A DNA stretch of 64,000 nucleotides from positions 1 through 64,000 of the forward strand of contig NZ_JBGUBC010000004.1 in NCBI RefSeq assembly GCF_041821145.1, written 5' to 3'. Source of the stretch: Halopenitus sp041821145 (GTDB taxonomy: Archaea; Halobacteriota; Halobacteria; Halobacteriales; Haloferacaceae). Below, in pieces: positions 52,460 through 61,787 of this stretch; position 1 is the first letter of the stretch, and each line of letters opens with the position of its first letter. The position numbers were made by a program, and so were the translations under genes. Below the pieces are notes generated by a model. It made no database searches, was not told where the DNA came from, and was given only the letters and a program-made list of their open reading frames with translations.

Positions 52460-53395
52460 ATGCACGTCCTCGTCTACGGCGCCGGAAGCCTGGGGAGCCT
52501 CGTCGGTGGCCTCCTTGCGCGCACCCACGAGGTCACGCTCGTGGGCCGCGACCCGCACATGCGACGCGTTCGCGAGGACGGACTCTCGATCGAGGGTGCG
52601 ATCGAGGCACACACGCAGCCCCGGGCGGTCACCGACGGAACGGGTGAACGCGCCGACGTTGCCATCCTTACGACCAAGGCGTACGACACCGATTCGGCCG
52701 CGCGGGCACTTGCGACGGGCGAGTACGAAACCGTCCTCTCGCTACAGAACGGACTCACCGAGGAACGGCTCGTCGCCGCGCTCTCTGCGACCGTCCTCGC
52801 TGGAACCACGACTTATGGAGCCCGCTTGCGCGAACCGGGAACGGTCGAGTGCACCGGACTTGGCGAGGTGACGATCGGATCGCTTTCGGGAGGATTCATC
52901 CCGGACGCGGAGCGGATCGTGGAGGCGTTCCGGGCGGCGGGGATGACGGCCGTCCTCGCGACGGACATGCCCCGCCGTCGGTGGGAGAAACTCGCCGTTA
53001 ACGCCGGGATAAACGGGCCGACCGCTCTCGCGGACGTCGATAACGCCGCGATCGCGGCGGGCCCAGCCAGCGACGTCGGATGCGAGGCGGCCCGAGAGGT
53101 CGCACGCGTGGCCCGATCGGAGGGGATCGACCTCTCGAACGCCGACGCACTCGTCGCCCTCGAACGGGTCGCCGAGGCCACCGCACGAAACCAGTCCTCG
53201 ATGCGTCGGGACCTCGCGAACGGTTGCCGTACCGAGGTAGAGGCGATCTACGGCGTGGTGGAGGACCGCGCGGCCGCTCACGGGTTCGACGTTCCCGTCT
53301 GCCGGACGATCGCCGATCTCGTTCGCGCGGCTCAGCCCGACGGGGATCGGCACCGTCGATCGGCCGATTCGATGGATCGGCCGGATGGAGGATAA
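52460..53395 (+). CDS. panE: Ketopantoate reductase (2-dehydropantoate 2-reductase)
   Basis: A 311-residue NADPH-dependent reductase making pantoate for coenzyme A. It has the N-terminal Rossmann motif VLVYGAGSLGSLVGGLLA, the KAYD and LQNGL segments (ILTTKAYDTDSAARAL, LSLQNGLTEERL), WEKLAVNAGINGPTAL and the C-terminal SSMRRDLANGCRTEVEAIYG with catalytic Lys in ILTTKAYD/WEKLA. In archaea it may use NADH. It stands alone; spacing from the pseudogene is 92 nt. The fit is good. Confidence 0.93.
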   Translation: MHVLVYGAGSLGSLVGGLLARTHEVTLVGRDPHMRRVREDGLSIEGAIEAHTQPRAVTDGTGERADVAILTTKAYDTDSAARALATGEYETVLSLQNGLTEERLVAALSATVLAGTTTYGARLREPGTVECTGLGEVTIGSLSGGFIPDAERIVEAFRAAGMTAVLATDMPRRRWEKLAVNAGINGPTALADVDNAAIAAGPASDVGCEAAREVARVARSEGIDLSNADALVALERVAEATARNQSSMRRDLANGCRTEVEAIYGVVEDRAAAHGFDVPVCRTIADLVRAAQPDGDRHRRSADSMDRPDGG

Positions 53396-53420
53396 CCGGA
53401 TGGAGGGCCTGTTCGCCTGC

Positions 53421-53645
53421 TTATCGCCATTCCTCGAGGACGGCGGCGTCGGCCTCCTCGATCGACATCCACGCGTCCTCGCGGGAGACGTCCGCGATGA
53501 CGAACTCGGAACGGGACTGCGTTGCATCCACCGACGCCATCACGTCCGGCGAGGACATCGGCTCGAGCGCGTCTCGGGCCTGCGGCAGCACCGGATCGCG
53601 TGAGTCGGTGTCTGGCTCGTCCCAGGGGGTGGAAGTCCGTGACAT
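53421..53645 (-). CDS. Small conserved haloarchaeal protein of unknown function
   Basis: 74 residues from the ATG at 53645 (MSRTSTPWDEPDTDSRD), chosen because a TATA box (TTTATAT, minus strand, 53669-53676) lies about 26 nt upstream. The C-terminal half, SRSEFVIADVSREDAWMSIE ending EADAAVLEEWR, looks like a small folded domain seen in haloarchaea. It overlaps nothing. I cannot assign a function. Confidence 0.65.
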   Translation of the reverse strand: MSRTSTPWDEPDTDSRDPVLPQARDALEPMSSPDVMASVDATQSRSEFVIADVSREDAWMSIEEADAAVLEEWR

Positions 53646-53904
53646 ACTTGTCATCACTTGTCACTCGCATATAAACCCACCGGAACGGATCTTCGAACAC
53701 CCGAAATATACACGATCGTGATGGACGTATGGGAATATATACTCACTATATGTTTGTATATATTGTACTATTTACCAAAAATGCCACTATCTCGGATCTT
53801 CGAATTCCGATCGGTCCCGGATGCGCGAACACGATCATTGAGGGTCCCTTGCTTGACAGGACACCTTCGCAGTATACAAGAGGTGTGACGGCGAAAGACG
53901 GTTC

Positions 53905-54753
53905 ATGAACGTAGCCGACGCGATGACGCCACGCTCGGAGCTTGTGGTGGTTGAGATTCCCGGCACGCGCGATGACGCCCTCGAATACATCCAGGAACAC
54001 GGATTTTCCTCGGTTCCGGTGGTCAAAGAGACCGACGCGGGCGAGATCTACCGCGGACTCGTCTCCCGTGACGATCTGATCGAACAGCCCGACGAGGACC
54101 AACTCGCCATGTTGATGCGTGCGGTCCCCACGATCGGCGCCACTGCGGACATCCGTACGGCCGCCGACCTGATGGTCGCGGAGTCCGCTCGTCGAGTGCC
54201 AGTCGTTAACGGCGACGCCCTCGAGGGGATCCTCACCGTCACCGACGTGATCCGGGCGATCGCCCGCGACGAGGTCGACGGCGATTCGCCCGTCGGGGAT
54301 CTCGCGACTCGCGCGGTCAATGCGACCCACGTGGACACGCCGTTGCCGGTCGCCGAACGCGAGATCGGCCTTTCAGCGGTTCCGTACGCGGTCGTCCTCG
54401 ACGACGACGCGATGATGGCGGGAATCCTCACCGAGGTCGACATCCTCGAGGTTGCCCGAGTCGTCGAAGGCGAGGAGGGTACCGGCGACAGCTTCGCCAA
54501 CCAGGACGACGAGTGGGCCTGGGAGGGGATCAAAGCGGTCGGAAACCGATACCTCCCGACGCGCAACGTCGAACTCCCGCTCGGTCCCACGAGCGAATTC
54601 ATGACTGACGACGTCGTGACGGTCTCAAGCCGCCGTACGGCGGCGGAGACCGCTCGGGAGATGATCTCCCACGACGTCGAGCAGATTCCCCTCGTCGTCG
54701 GCGGTGAACTCCTGGGGATCGTCCGCGATATCGATCTGCTGGAGGGCGTCTGA
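53905..54753 (+). CDS. Four-CBS-domain protein
   Basis: A 282-residue protein with four CBS repeats: MNVADAMTPRSELVVVEI, RAVPTIGATADIRTAADLMVAESARRV, VGDLATRAVNATHVDTPLPV and FMTDDVVTVSSRRTAAETAR; each is followed by a conserved (V/L)-x-D-x-x-(E/D) pattern. CBS pairs bind adenosine nucleotides or SAM. It lies 3 nt before glyS and probably forms an operon with it and the dolichol-kinase-like gene. The sensing role is inference. Confidence 0.9.
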   Translation: MNVADAMTPRSELVVVEIPGTRDDALEYIQEHGFSSVPVVKETDAGEIYRGLVSRDDLIEQPDEDQLAMLMRAVPTIGATADIRTAADLMVAESARRVPVVNGDALEGILTVTDVIRAIARDEVDGDSPVGDLATRAVNATHVDTPLPVAEREIGLSAVPYAVVLDDDAMMAGILTEVDILEVARVVEGEEGTGDSFANQDDEWAWEGIKAVGNRYLPTRNVELPLGPTSEFMTDDVVTVSSRRTAAETAREMISHDVEQIPLVVGGELLGIVRDIDLLEGV

Positions 54754-54756
54754 TCG

Positions 54757-56550
54757 ATGGCCGGCAGCGATCTGATCGAGCTCGCGAAACGCCGCGGGTT
54801 CTTCTTCGGCTCGAACGGAGCCTACGGCGGCACCGCCGGGTTTTACACCTTCGGCCCCCGCGGTGCCGCCCTCAAGCGGAACCTCGAGGATGCCTGGCGC
54901 GACCGGTTCACGCTCAAGGAGGACAACCACGAGATCGAAGCCCCGACGGTGATGCCCGAGGCCGTCTTCGAGGCCTCCGGTCATCTGGAGGGATTCGACG
55001 ATATGCTCGTCGAGTGTGGCGAATGTGGGGCCTCCCACCGCGCCGACCACCTCGTCGAGGACGCGACCCCGATCGAGGACGCGGAGACGCTGTCCGGATC
55101 GGAGATCGAGTCGCTCATTCACGAACACGACATCGCCTGTCCCGCCTGCGGGACCCCGCTTGCCGGCCAGGACGTCGAGGATTTCAACCTCATGTTCGCG
55201 ACGAACATCGGCCCCGGTGACTCGAAGCCGGGATACCTCCGACCCGAGACCGCCCAGGGGATCTTCGTCGAGTTCCCGCGGCTCAAAGAGTACGCTCGCG
55301 GTCAGCTTCCCTTTGGCGTCACTCAGATCGGTCCCGCCTACCGCAACGAGATATCGCCGCGTGGCGGCCTCCTTCGGCTTCGAGAGTTCACCCAGGCCGA
55401 ACTGGAACAGTTCATCGACCCGGAGGACGACGCTCCGCCTCTGGAGCGCGTCTCCGACGTCGAGGTTCGGCTTTACCCCGCAACCGAACAGGAGACGGAC
55501 GGTGAAACCTACCTCGACGTGACGATCGGCGAGGCGGTCGCGGAGGGGATCATCGGATCCGCCTGGGTCGGCTACTACCTCGGCGTCGCCCGGGAGTGGT
55601 ACGAGCGGATCGGCGTCGATATGGGCCGGTTTCGCTTCCGCCAGCACCTGCCCGGCGAGCGGGCTCACTACGCCGCCGACTGTTGGGACGCCGAAAGCGA
55701 GATCGACGGCGACTGGATCGAGATCGCCGGATTCGCCTACCGTGGCGATTACGACCTCTCGAAACACGGCGAATACGCCGATGACACCTTCACCGTCTTC
55801 AAACGCTACGACGAGCCAAGGACCGTCGAGCGCGCGACCGTCGATCCGGACATGTCCATCCTCGGTCCCGAATTCGGCGGCCAGGCTAAAGCGGTCGGCG
55901 AGGCTCTTGAGCGACTCGCCGAGCGCGACCCTGACGCTTTCGACGACGACACTGTGACTCTCGATCTCGAGGACGGCGAGACGGTCACCGTCGATGTCGA
56001 CGTCGCGAACTTCTCGATCGAGGAGACGACCGAGACGGGCGAACACATCACCCCCCACGTCGTTGAACCGTCCTTTGGCGTCGGTCGAACGGTTCAAACG
56101 CTCCTATCTCACGCCTACACGGAGGACGAAGTCGATGGCGAGGAGCGAACCTACCTCGATCTCGTCCCCGAGGTCGCTCCGGTCGACGTCGCGGTCTTCC
56201 CGCTCGTGAGCAACGACGAGCGACTCGTCGACCTCGCCGACCGCGTCGCCGCGGATCTGCGTGATCGCGGGAGTGCCGTCTCCTACGACGATTCGGGATC
56301 GATCGGACGCCGATACCGCAGACAAGACGAGATCGGGACGCCGTTTTGTGTCACCGTCGACCGCGACGGAATCGAGGGCGAGGGCCCCGAATCGGTGACG
56401 GTCCGCGAACGCGACGAGGCACGGCAGGCGCGCGTCCCCGTCACGGACCTCGCTGAGGAGATCGACGCGCTGTTGGGTGGGGACGATACTACCTTCGACG
56501 ATCTCCTCGAACGTCACGATTCGGTCGAGACCGACGTCGAGACCGCCTGA
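54757..56550 (+). CDS. glyS: Glycyl-tRNA synthetase
   Basis: Class II synthetase of the archaeal/eukaryotic single-chain type, 597 residues. Motif 1 region KLHGVLF is replaced by KRRGFFFGSNGAYGGTAGFYTFG; motif 2 is in RNEISPRGGLLRLREFTQAE; motif 3 in VVEPSFGVGRTVQTLLSHAY; the anticodon domain includes VAPVDVAVFPLVSN. A zinc ribbon (CGECGASH, then CPACGTPL) lies at about 87-132. It lies between the CBS gene and the dolichol-kinase-like gene. Confidence 0.97.
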   Translation: MAGSDLIELAKRRGFFFGSNGAYGGTAGFYTFGPRGAALKRNLEDAWRDRFTLKEDNHEIEAPTVMPEAVFEASGHLEGFDDMLVECGECGASHRADHLVEDATPIEDAETLSGSEIESLIHEHDIACPACGTPLAGQDVEDFNLMFATNIGPGDSKPGYLRPETAQGIFVEFPRLKEYARGQLPFGVTQIGPAYRNEISPRGGLLRLREFTQAELEQFIDPEDDAPPLERVSDVEVRLYPATEQETDGETYLDVTIGEAVAEGIIGSAWVGYYLGVAREWYERIGVDMGRFRFRQHLPGERAHYAADCWDAESEIDGDWIEIAGFAYRGDYDLSKHGEYADDTFTVFKRYDEPRTVERATVDPDMSILGPEFGGQAKAVGEALERLAERDPDAFDDDTVTLDLEDGETVTVDVDVANFSIEETTETGEHITPHVVEPSFGVGRTVQTLLSHAYTEDEVDGEERTYLDLVPEVAPVDVAVFPLVSNDERLVDLADRVAADLRDRGSAVSYDDSGSIGRRYRRQDEIGTPFCVTVDRDGIEGEGPESVTVRERDEARQARVPVTDLAEEIDALLGGDDTTFDDLLERHDSVETDVETA

Positions 56551-56562
56551 AAGAAGCGGCGC

Positions 56563-57204
56563 ATGAACGATTCCAACGCCCGCCGTGATGGCGGACTCTC
56601 CGCGGAGTGGCGCGAGCGCATCGAGTTCGAACGCCGGATCATTCACGCCGCTGGCGCGCTGTACGTCGCGCCCTACTTGCTCGGCTGGCTCTCCTGGGAG
56701 TGGACACGGGCGCTTCTCGTTGTCGGCCTGATCGTCGTGGCGCTCCTCGAGGGGCTTCGGCTGATCGTCGGTCTCGATCACGCGATCTACCGGGCCCTCA
56801 CGCGCCCCTACGAGCGCGAGAGCGTCGCGGGCTACGCGCTCTATCAGGTGAGCATGACGTGGGTCGGGCTGTGGTTCGCTCCGCCGATCGCGATCCCGGC
56901 GATGTGGATGCTCGCGCTTGGCGATCCCGTAAGCGGCGCGCTTGGAACCAATGCGGCCGACGAATTCAAGCGTCCCCGGGTCTGGGTCGCGACGTTTCTC
57001 GTCTGTCTGGTCGTTGCGCTTCCGATCACCATCCCTGCGTTCGGCACGACCGTCGGCACGCTCGCGGCCGCCGTCGGTGCGTTCGGGGCAGCGGTCGCTG
57101 ACGGGCTTCCGCCGGTGATTCGCGGTCGGGCTGTCGACGATAATCTCACCATCCCGCTTTTCGCCGCCATCGGGATCTGGGTCGTGGTGGCCACGATCGG
57201 GTGA
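56563..57204 (+). CDS. Dolichol kinase-like (CTP-dependent polyprenol kinase) membrane protein
   Basis: A 213-residue membrane protein with about six helices and the CTP-kinase/phosphatidate-cytidylyltransferase-like feature GDPVSGALGTNAADEF. It probably phosphorylates a polyprenol lipid (dolichol carrier) or a related alcohol. Follows glyS by 12 nt. The C-terminus contains ADGLPPVIRGRAVDDNLTIPL, usual for this family (SEC59/DGK1/VTE5-like). Substrate is unknown. Confidence 0.8.
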   Translation: MNDSNARRDGGLSAEWRERIEFERRIIHAAGALYVAPYLLGWLSWEWTRALLVVGLIVVALLEGLRLIVGLDHAIYRALTRPYERESVAGYALYQVSMTWVGLWFAPPIAIPAMWMLALGDPVSGALGTNAADEFKRPRVWVATFLVCLVVALPITIPAFGTTVGTLAAAVGAFGAAVADGLPPVIRGRAVDDNLTIPLFAAIGIWVVVATIG

Positions 57205-57479
57205 TTCGGGGTCGACGATCGGAGTTGGACCGATCCCGTTCATCCCTCCGTTCTTCCAACGTGGGGAAGACACCGGTTTCCGAAACGGAACTTCCCGGCG
57301 TCGAGAAGAAACACGGGATCGACCTCGGCGGCAGGAAGCGAGTGACGGGCACCGTCGATTGACGGACCGTGTGTAAACGATCCGTTCGACGCGTTCCGCC
57401 CGGATTGGTTCGACGGTCGTCGAAGTACAATATCGACGGTATGGTTAGCTTTTTACTTCGGTCCCCGGAAGCGGTGTAT

Positions 57480-59732
57480 ATGGGACTGGAAGACGACGCG
57501 CGGGAGTACCACCGAGAGGAGCCTCCCGGAAAGATCGAAATATCGACGACGAAGCCGACGAACACCCAACGCGATCTGAGCCTCGCGTATTCGCCGGGCG
57601 TGGCGGCGCCGTGCCTCGACATCGAGAAGGATCCCGAACGGATCTTCGAATACACGGCGAAGGGGAACCTCGTCGGCGTCGTTTCGAACGGGTCGGCCGT
57701 CCTCGGGCTCGGCGACATCGGCGCGGGCGCCTCCAAGCCCGTCATGGAGGGCAAGGGGGTACTGTTCAAACGCTTTGCGGACATCGACGTCTTCGACATC
57801 GAACTCGATCTCACCGACGTCGACGCCTTCGTCGAGACGGTGGCGGCCATGGAGCCGACCTTCGGCGGCATCAATTTGGAGGACATTACGGCACCGGCCT
57901 GTTTCGCCATCGAGCAACGCCTCAGCGACCGCATGGATATCCCCGTCTTCCACGACGACCAGCACGGCACCGCGATCATCTCCGGCGCGGCGCTTCTCAA
58001 TGCGGTCGAGATCGCGGACAAGGACCTCTCCGAGATCGACATCGTCTTTTCGGGCGCGGGCGCGTCGGCGATCGCGACCGCCCGGTTCTACGTTTCCCTC
58101 GGCGCGCGCAAGGAGAACATCACGATGTGTGACTCCTCCGGGATCCTCACCGAATCGCGCGCGGAGGCCGGCGAACTCAACGAGTTCAAACGCGAATTCG
58201 CCCGTGACATCGAGGACGGCGATCTCGCCGACGCGATGGAGGGGGCGGACGTCTTCGCCGGCCTCTCGGTCGGCGGGATCGTCTCACCGGAGATGGTCCG
58301 GTCGATGGCCGATGATCCGATCATCTTTGCGATGGCGAACCCCAACCCGGAGATCACCTACGACGAGGCCAAGAACGCTCGCGACGACACGGTCATCATG
58401 GCGACCGGGCGGTCTGATTATCCCAACCAGGTCAACAACGTTCTCGGGTTCCCGTTCCTCTTCCGTGGCGCCCTCGACGTCCGCGCGACCGAGATAAACG
58501 AGGAGATGAAGCGGGCGGCCGCCCACGCGCTTGCGGAACTCGCCCGACAGGACGTCCCCGACGCGGTCGTGAAGGCCTACGGCGATGAACCACTCCAGTT
58601 CGGCCCCGAGTACGTCATCCCGAAACCGGTCGACCCGCGCGTTCTCTTCGAGCTCGCCCCGGCGGTTGCTGAGGCGGCGATGGACTCCGGTGCCGCCCGT
58701 ACTACCGTCGACACCGATCAGTATCGCGAGCGACTGGAGGCCCGTCTCGGCAAGTCCCGCGAAATGATGCGCGTCGTGTTGAACAAGGCCAAAAGCGACC
58801 CGAAACGCGTTGCCCTCGCGGAGGGGACCGACGAGAAGATGATCCGCGCGGCCTACCAGATCGCAGAACAGGGTATCGCCGAACCGGTCTTGCTCGGAGA
58901 CTCCGACGAGATTCACCGCATCGCCCAGCGGCTCGGGCTCTCCTTCGAGCCGGAGATCGTCGACCCGAACGAGCGAAACCTCGAACCCTATGCCGACCGA
59001 CTTCACGAACTCCGCAAGCGCAAGGGGGTCACTCGGACCGAGGCCGGCGAACTCGTTCGGCGTGACACGAACTACCTCGGTAGCGTGATGGTCGAACGCG
59101 GCGACGCGGACGCGCTGCTTACCGGACTTACCCACCATTATCCCTCGGCGCTTCGTCCGCCGCTTCAGGTCGTCGGCTCGGCCGAAGACGCCGAATACGT
59201 TGCCGGCGTCTACCTGCTCACCTTCAAGAATCGGGTGGTCTTCTGTGCGGACACGACGGTCAATCAGGCCCCCGACGAGGAGGTGCTCGCCGAGGTGACC
59301 AAACACACTGCGGAACTAGCCCAGCGATTCAACGTCGAACCCCGCGCGGCGATGCTTTCCTACTCGAACTTCGGTAGCGTCGACGACGAGGGGACGCGCA
59401 AGCCCCGCAAGGCGGTCGAGATGCTGCATTCGGATCCAGAGGTCGACTTCCCGGTCGACGGCGAGATGCAGGCTGATACCGCCGTCGTCGAGGACATCCT
59501 TGAGGACACCTACGACTTCTCGAAGCTCGATGAGCCGGCAAACGTGCTCATCTTCCCGAACTTGGAGTCGGGCAACATCGGCTACAAACTGCTTCAGCGC
59601 CTCGGCGGCGCGGAGGCGATCGGCCCGATGCTCGTCGGCATGGACGCACCCGTCCACGTCCTCCAGCGAGGCGACGAGGTCAAAGACATCGTAAACCTCG
59701 CGGGCGTCGCAGTCGTCGACGCACAGGAGTGA
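57480..59732 (+). CDS. maeB: Malic enzyme fused to a phosphotransacetylase-like domain (MaeB type)
   Basis: Bifunctional-layout protein of 750 residues. Residues 1-425 are an NAD(P)-dependent malic enzyme (LAYSPGVAAPCLDIEKDP, GVLFKRFADIDVFDIELD, FHDDQHGTAIISGAALLNAVE, DIVFSGAGASAIATARFYVSLGA, ANPNPEITYDEA), converting malate to pyruvate and CO2. Residues 430-750 are a phosphate acetyltransferase-like domain (LAEGTDEKMIRAAYQIAEQG, GLTHHYPSALRP), mainly regulatory in such fusions. I start at MGLEDDAREYH; the upstream frame is non-coding in character. Confidence 0.93.
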   Translation: MGLEDDAREYHREEPPGKIEISTTKPTNTQRDLSLAYSPGVAAPCLDIEKDPERIFEYTAKGNLVGVVSNGSAVLGLGDIGAGASKPVMEGKGVLFKRFADIDVFDIELDLTDVDAFVETVAAMEPTFGGINLEDITAPACFAIEQRLSDRMDIPVFHDDQHGTAIISGAALLNAVEIADKDLSEIDIVFSGAGASAIATARFYVSLGARKENITMCDSSGILTESRAEAGELNEFKREFARDIEDGDLADAMEGADVFAGLSVGGIVSPEMVRSMADDPIIFAMANPNPEITYDEAKNARDDTVIMATGRSDYPNQVNNVLGFPFLFRGALDVRATEINEEMKRAAAHALAELARQDVPDAVVKAYGDEPLQFGPEYVIPKPVDPRVLFELAPAVAEAAMDSGAARTTVDTDQYRERLEARLGKSREMMRVVLNKAKSDPKRVALAEGTDEKMIRAAYQIAEQGIAEPVLLGDSDEIHRIAQRLGLSFEPEIVDPNERNLEPYADRLHELRKRKGVTRTEAGELVRRDTNYLGSVMVERGDADALLTGLTHHYPSALRPPLQVVGSAEDAEYVAGVYLLTFKNRVVFCADTTVNQAPDEEVLAEVTKHTAELAQRFNVEPRAAMLSYSNFGSVDDEGTRKPRKAVEMLHSDPEVDFPVDGEMQADTAVVEDILEDTYDFSKLDEPANVLIFPNLESGNIGYKLLQRLGGAEAIGPMLVGMDAPVHVLQRGDEVKDIVNLAGVAVVDAQE

Positions 59733-59851
59733 TCGCTCGCGAGAGCGGGTGATCGCTTTCCGACGAACCTCCTCAGACAGCATTCCTGGCGAACCCCTCA
59801 GACAGCACTCCCGACGAACTCGCTTATATCGCTTGCACCGTGAGATCCGCC

Positions 59852-60142
59852 ATGGCTGACCTCAACCCGATCGCAAAACGCATCCACAACATCCAGCCGG
59901 ATCCGGTCCGTCTCGTCCTCGACGGTGGAGAGACCGGCGTGTATCGGTTCGACTCCACTGAATTCTTCCAGCGCGAGTTCCGCGGGGAGGGACGCCGGAT
60001 CGACGTCGATTCCGACGCCGACTCCCGGCTCGTCACCTCCGAGGATTACGAGCGCGTTCTTCTCGGTCGAAACGGTCCCGACGAGGACGGGTGGAGAATG
60101 ATCGGAACGGTCGTGGAGGCCGAACGGGTTGGCGATGAGTGA
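59852..60142 (+). CDS. Small conserved haloarchaeal protein of unknown function
   Basis: 96 residues from ATG 59852 (MADLNPIAKRIHNIQPDPV), with a TATA box TTATATC about 26 nt upstream (59824-59830), so likely leaderless. A mixed alpha/beta, acidic and unspecialised protein with no membrane span or cysteine. I recognise the sequence style as haloarchaeal but not the family. It precedes rfcL by 42 nt in the same direction. Three near-repeats of CTCAGACAGCA lie just upstream. Confidence 0.65.
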   Translation: MADLNPIAKRIHNIQPDPVRLVLDGGETGVYRFDSTEFFQREFRGEGRRIDVDSDADSRLVTSEDYERVLLGRNGPDEDGWRMIGTVVEAERVGDE

Positions 60143-60184
60143 CGCTCCGAAACCACTAACCGCATCTCGTCCCTTTCTCCGGTA

Positions 60185-61696
60185 ATGGCCGATTGGACGG
60201 AGAAGTACCGCCCGAGTAGCCTCTCGGAGCTACGCGGGAACGACAAAGCGGCCTCGAAACTGGCCGAGTGGGCCGACACGTGGGACGACGATCGTGAGGC
60301 CGTGATCGTCCACGGGAGCCCCGGGATCGGCAAGACCAGCGCCGCCCACGCGCTCGCCGCCGATCGGGGCTGGGAGACCGTCGAACTCAACGCCTCCGAC
60401 AAACGCACCGCGGACGTGATCGAACGCTTCGCGGGCCGGGCGGCGAAAAACGCCACGCTCGAAGGGAGCGCGTCCGGCGGCGGGGCCGTGGGCGGCGACA
60501 CCGCCAGCCGCCAGTTGGTGATCGTCGACGAGGCCGATAACATCCACGGGAACTACGACCGCGGCGGGGCCTCCGCGATCACCGACCTCGTGAAGGAGTC
60601 CGAACAGCCGATCGTCCTCATCGCCAACGACTACTACGAGATGTCCCGCGGGCTCCGGAACGCGTGTCGAGACATCGAATTCCGCGACGTCTCCGCGCGG
60701 TCGATCGTACCGGTACTGCGCGACATCTGCCGCCGGGAGGACGTCGAATTCGACTCCGACGCCCTCGAACGGATCGCCGAACGGAACGCCGGCGACCTAC
60801 GTGGCGCCGTCAACGACCTCCAGGCGATCGCCAACGACCGCGATCGGATCGAACTCGAGGACGTCGTCACCAGCGACCGGGACCGCACGATCGGGATCTT
60901 CCCGTTCCTCGATGCCGTCCTCAAGGAGGAAAGCGCACGCGAGGCGCTCCAGTCGGGCTACGCCGTCGACGAGACACCCGACGACCTCACCAAGTGGGTC
61001 GAGGACAACATGCTCACGGTCTACGACGCCGAGGAGGCGACGCGGGCATACGAGTTCCTCGCGAACGCCGACGTCTGGCTCGGACGCGTGCGTGCCTCAC
61101 AGGACTACTCCTACTGGCGGTACGTCACCGACAACGCGGCTGCCGGGGTTGCAGCCTCGCGTGAGGGGACCAAGGGCGGCTGGACGCGGTGGGGGAGACC
61201 GCAGTTTTGGCCCGCCTCCGATTCGACGGCCGACGCCGTCGTCCAGCGGATCGCCGCAGCCGAAGGATGCAGCATGGCGACCGCCCGACGGGAGATACTG
61301 CCGTTCCTTGCCGCGATGACTCACCACTGCTCGCCCCGAGATCTGACCGTGCGGATGGCGGCTGCCTACGATCTCGACGAAGCCGAGGTCGCCTTCGTCA
61401 CCGGCTCCGGCGAGTCGACGAACAAGGTCGAATCGATCGTCGAGGACGCACGGGACCGCCGTGAGGATCTGGTTGAAGAGCATGCCGGCGGCGCCTTCGC
61501 TGGCGTCCCGGATCGGGACGATTCGAACGAAACTGAAACCGAACGGGCGAACGATTCGGAACCGGCCTCCGATCCGCTGGCAGCTGACGACGCCGAAACG
61601 GGAACCGATCCAAACGACGACGGGACGGCATCCACGAGCGACACCGAGGCCGATTCCGACGACGACGATCAGCTCGACTTCGGCGATTTCACCTGA
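60185..61696 (+). CDS. rfcL: Replication factor C large subunit
   Basis: Large subunit of the archaeal clamp loader that loads PCNA. The 503 residues have the AAA+ core: WTEKYRPSSLSELRGND at the N-terminus, Walker A VHGSPGIGKTSAAHALA, Walker B VIVDEADNIHG and SSNDY-type IANDYYEM (sensor region). The C-terminal 80 residues are a disordered acidic tail ending LDFGDFT, which resembles a PCNA-interacting motif. No intein is present here. Confidence 0.97.
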   Translation: MADWTEKYRPSSLSELRGNDKAASKLAEWADTWDDDREAVIVHGSPGIGKTSAAHALAADRGWETVELNASDKRTADVIERFAGRAAKNATLEGSASGGGAVGGDTASRQLVIVDEADNIHGNYDRGGASAITDLVKESEQPIVLIANDYYEMSRGLRNACRDIEFRDVSARSIVPVLRDICRREDVEFDSDALERIAERNAGDLRGAVNDLQAIANDRDRIELEDVVTSDRDRTIGIFPFLDAVLKEESAREALQSGYAVDETPDDLTKWVEDNMLTVYDAEEATRAYEFLANADVWLGRVRASQDYSYWRYVTDNAAAGVAASREGTKGGWTRWGRPQFWPASDSTADAVVQRIAAAEGCSMATARREILPFLAAMTHHCSPRDLTVRMAAAYDLDEAEVAFVTGSGESTNKVESIVEDARDRREDLVEEHAGGAFAGVPDRDDSNETETERANDSEPASDPLAADDAETGTDPNDDGTASTSDTEADSDDDDQLDFGDFT

Positions 61697-61787
61697 TCGG
61701 CAGCGGTTCGATCCGACCGGATCCCGTTTGAATCACGCTGGTTGGATCGACTTGCGGCGAGGAGGTGTATCGATCCGTCCGACCGAT

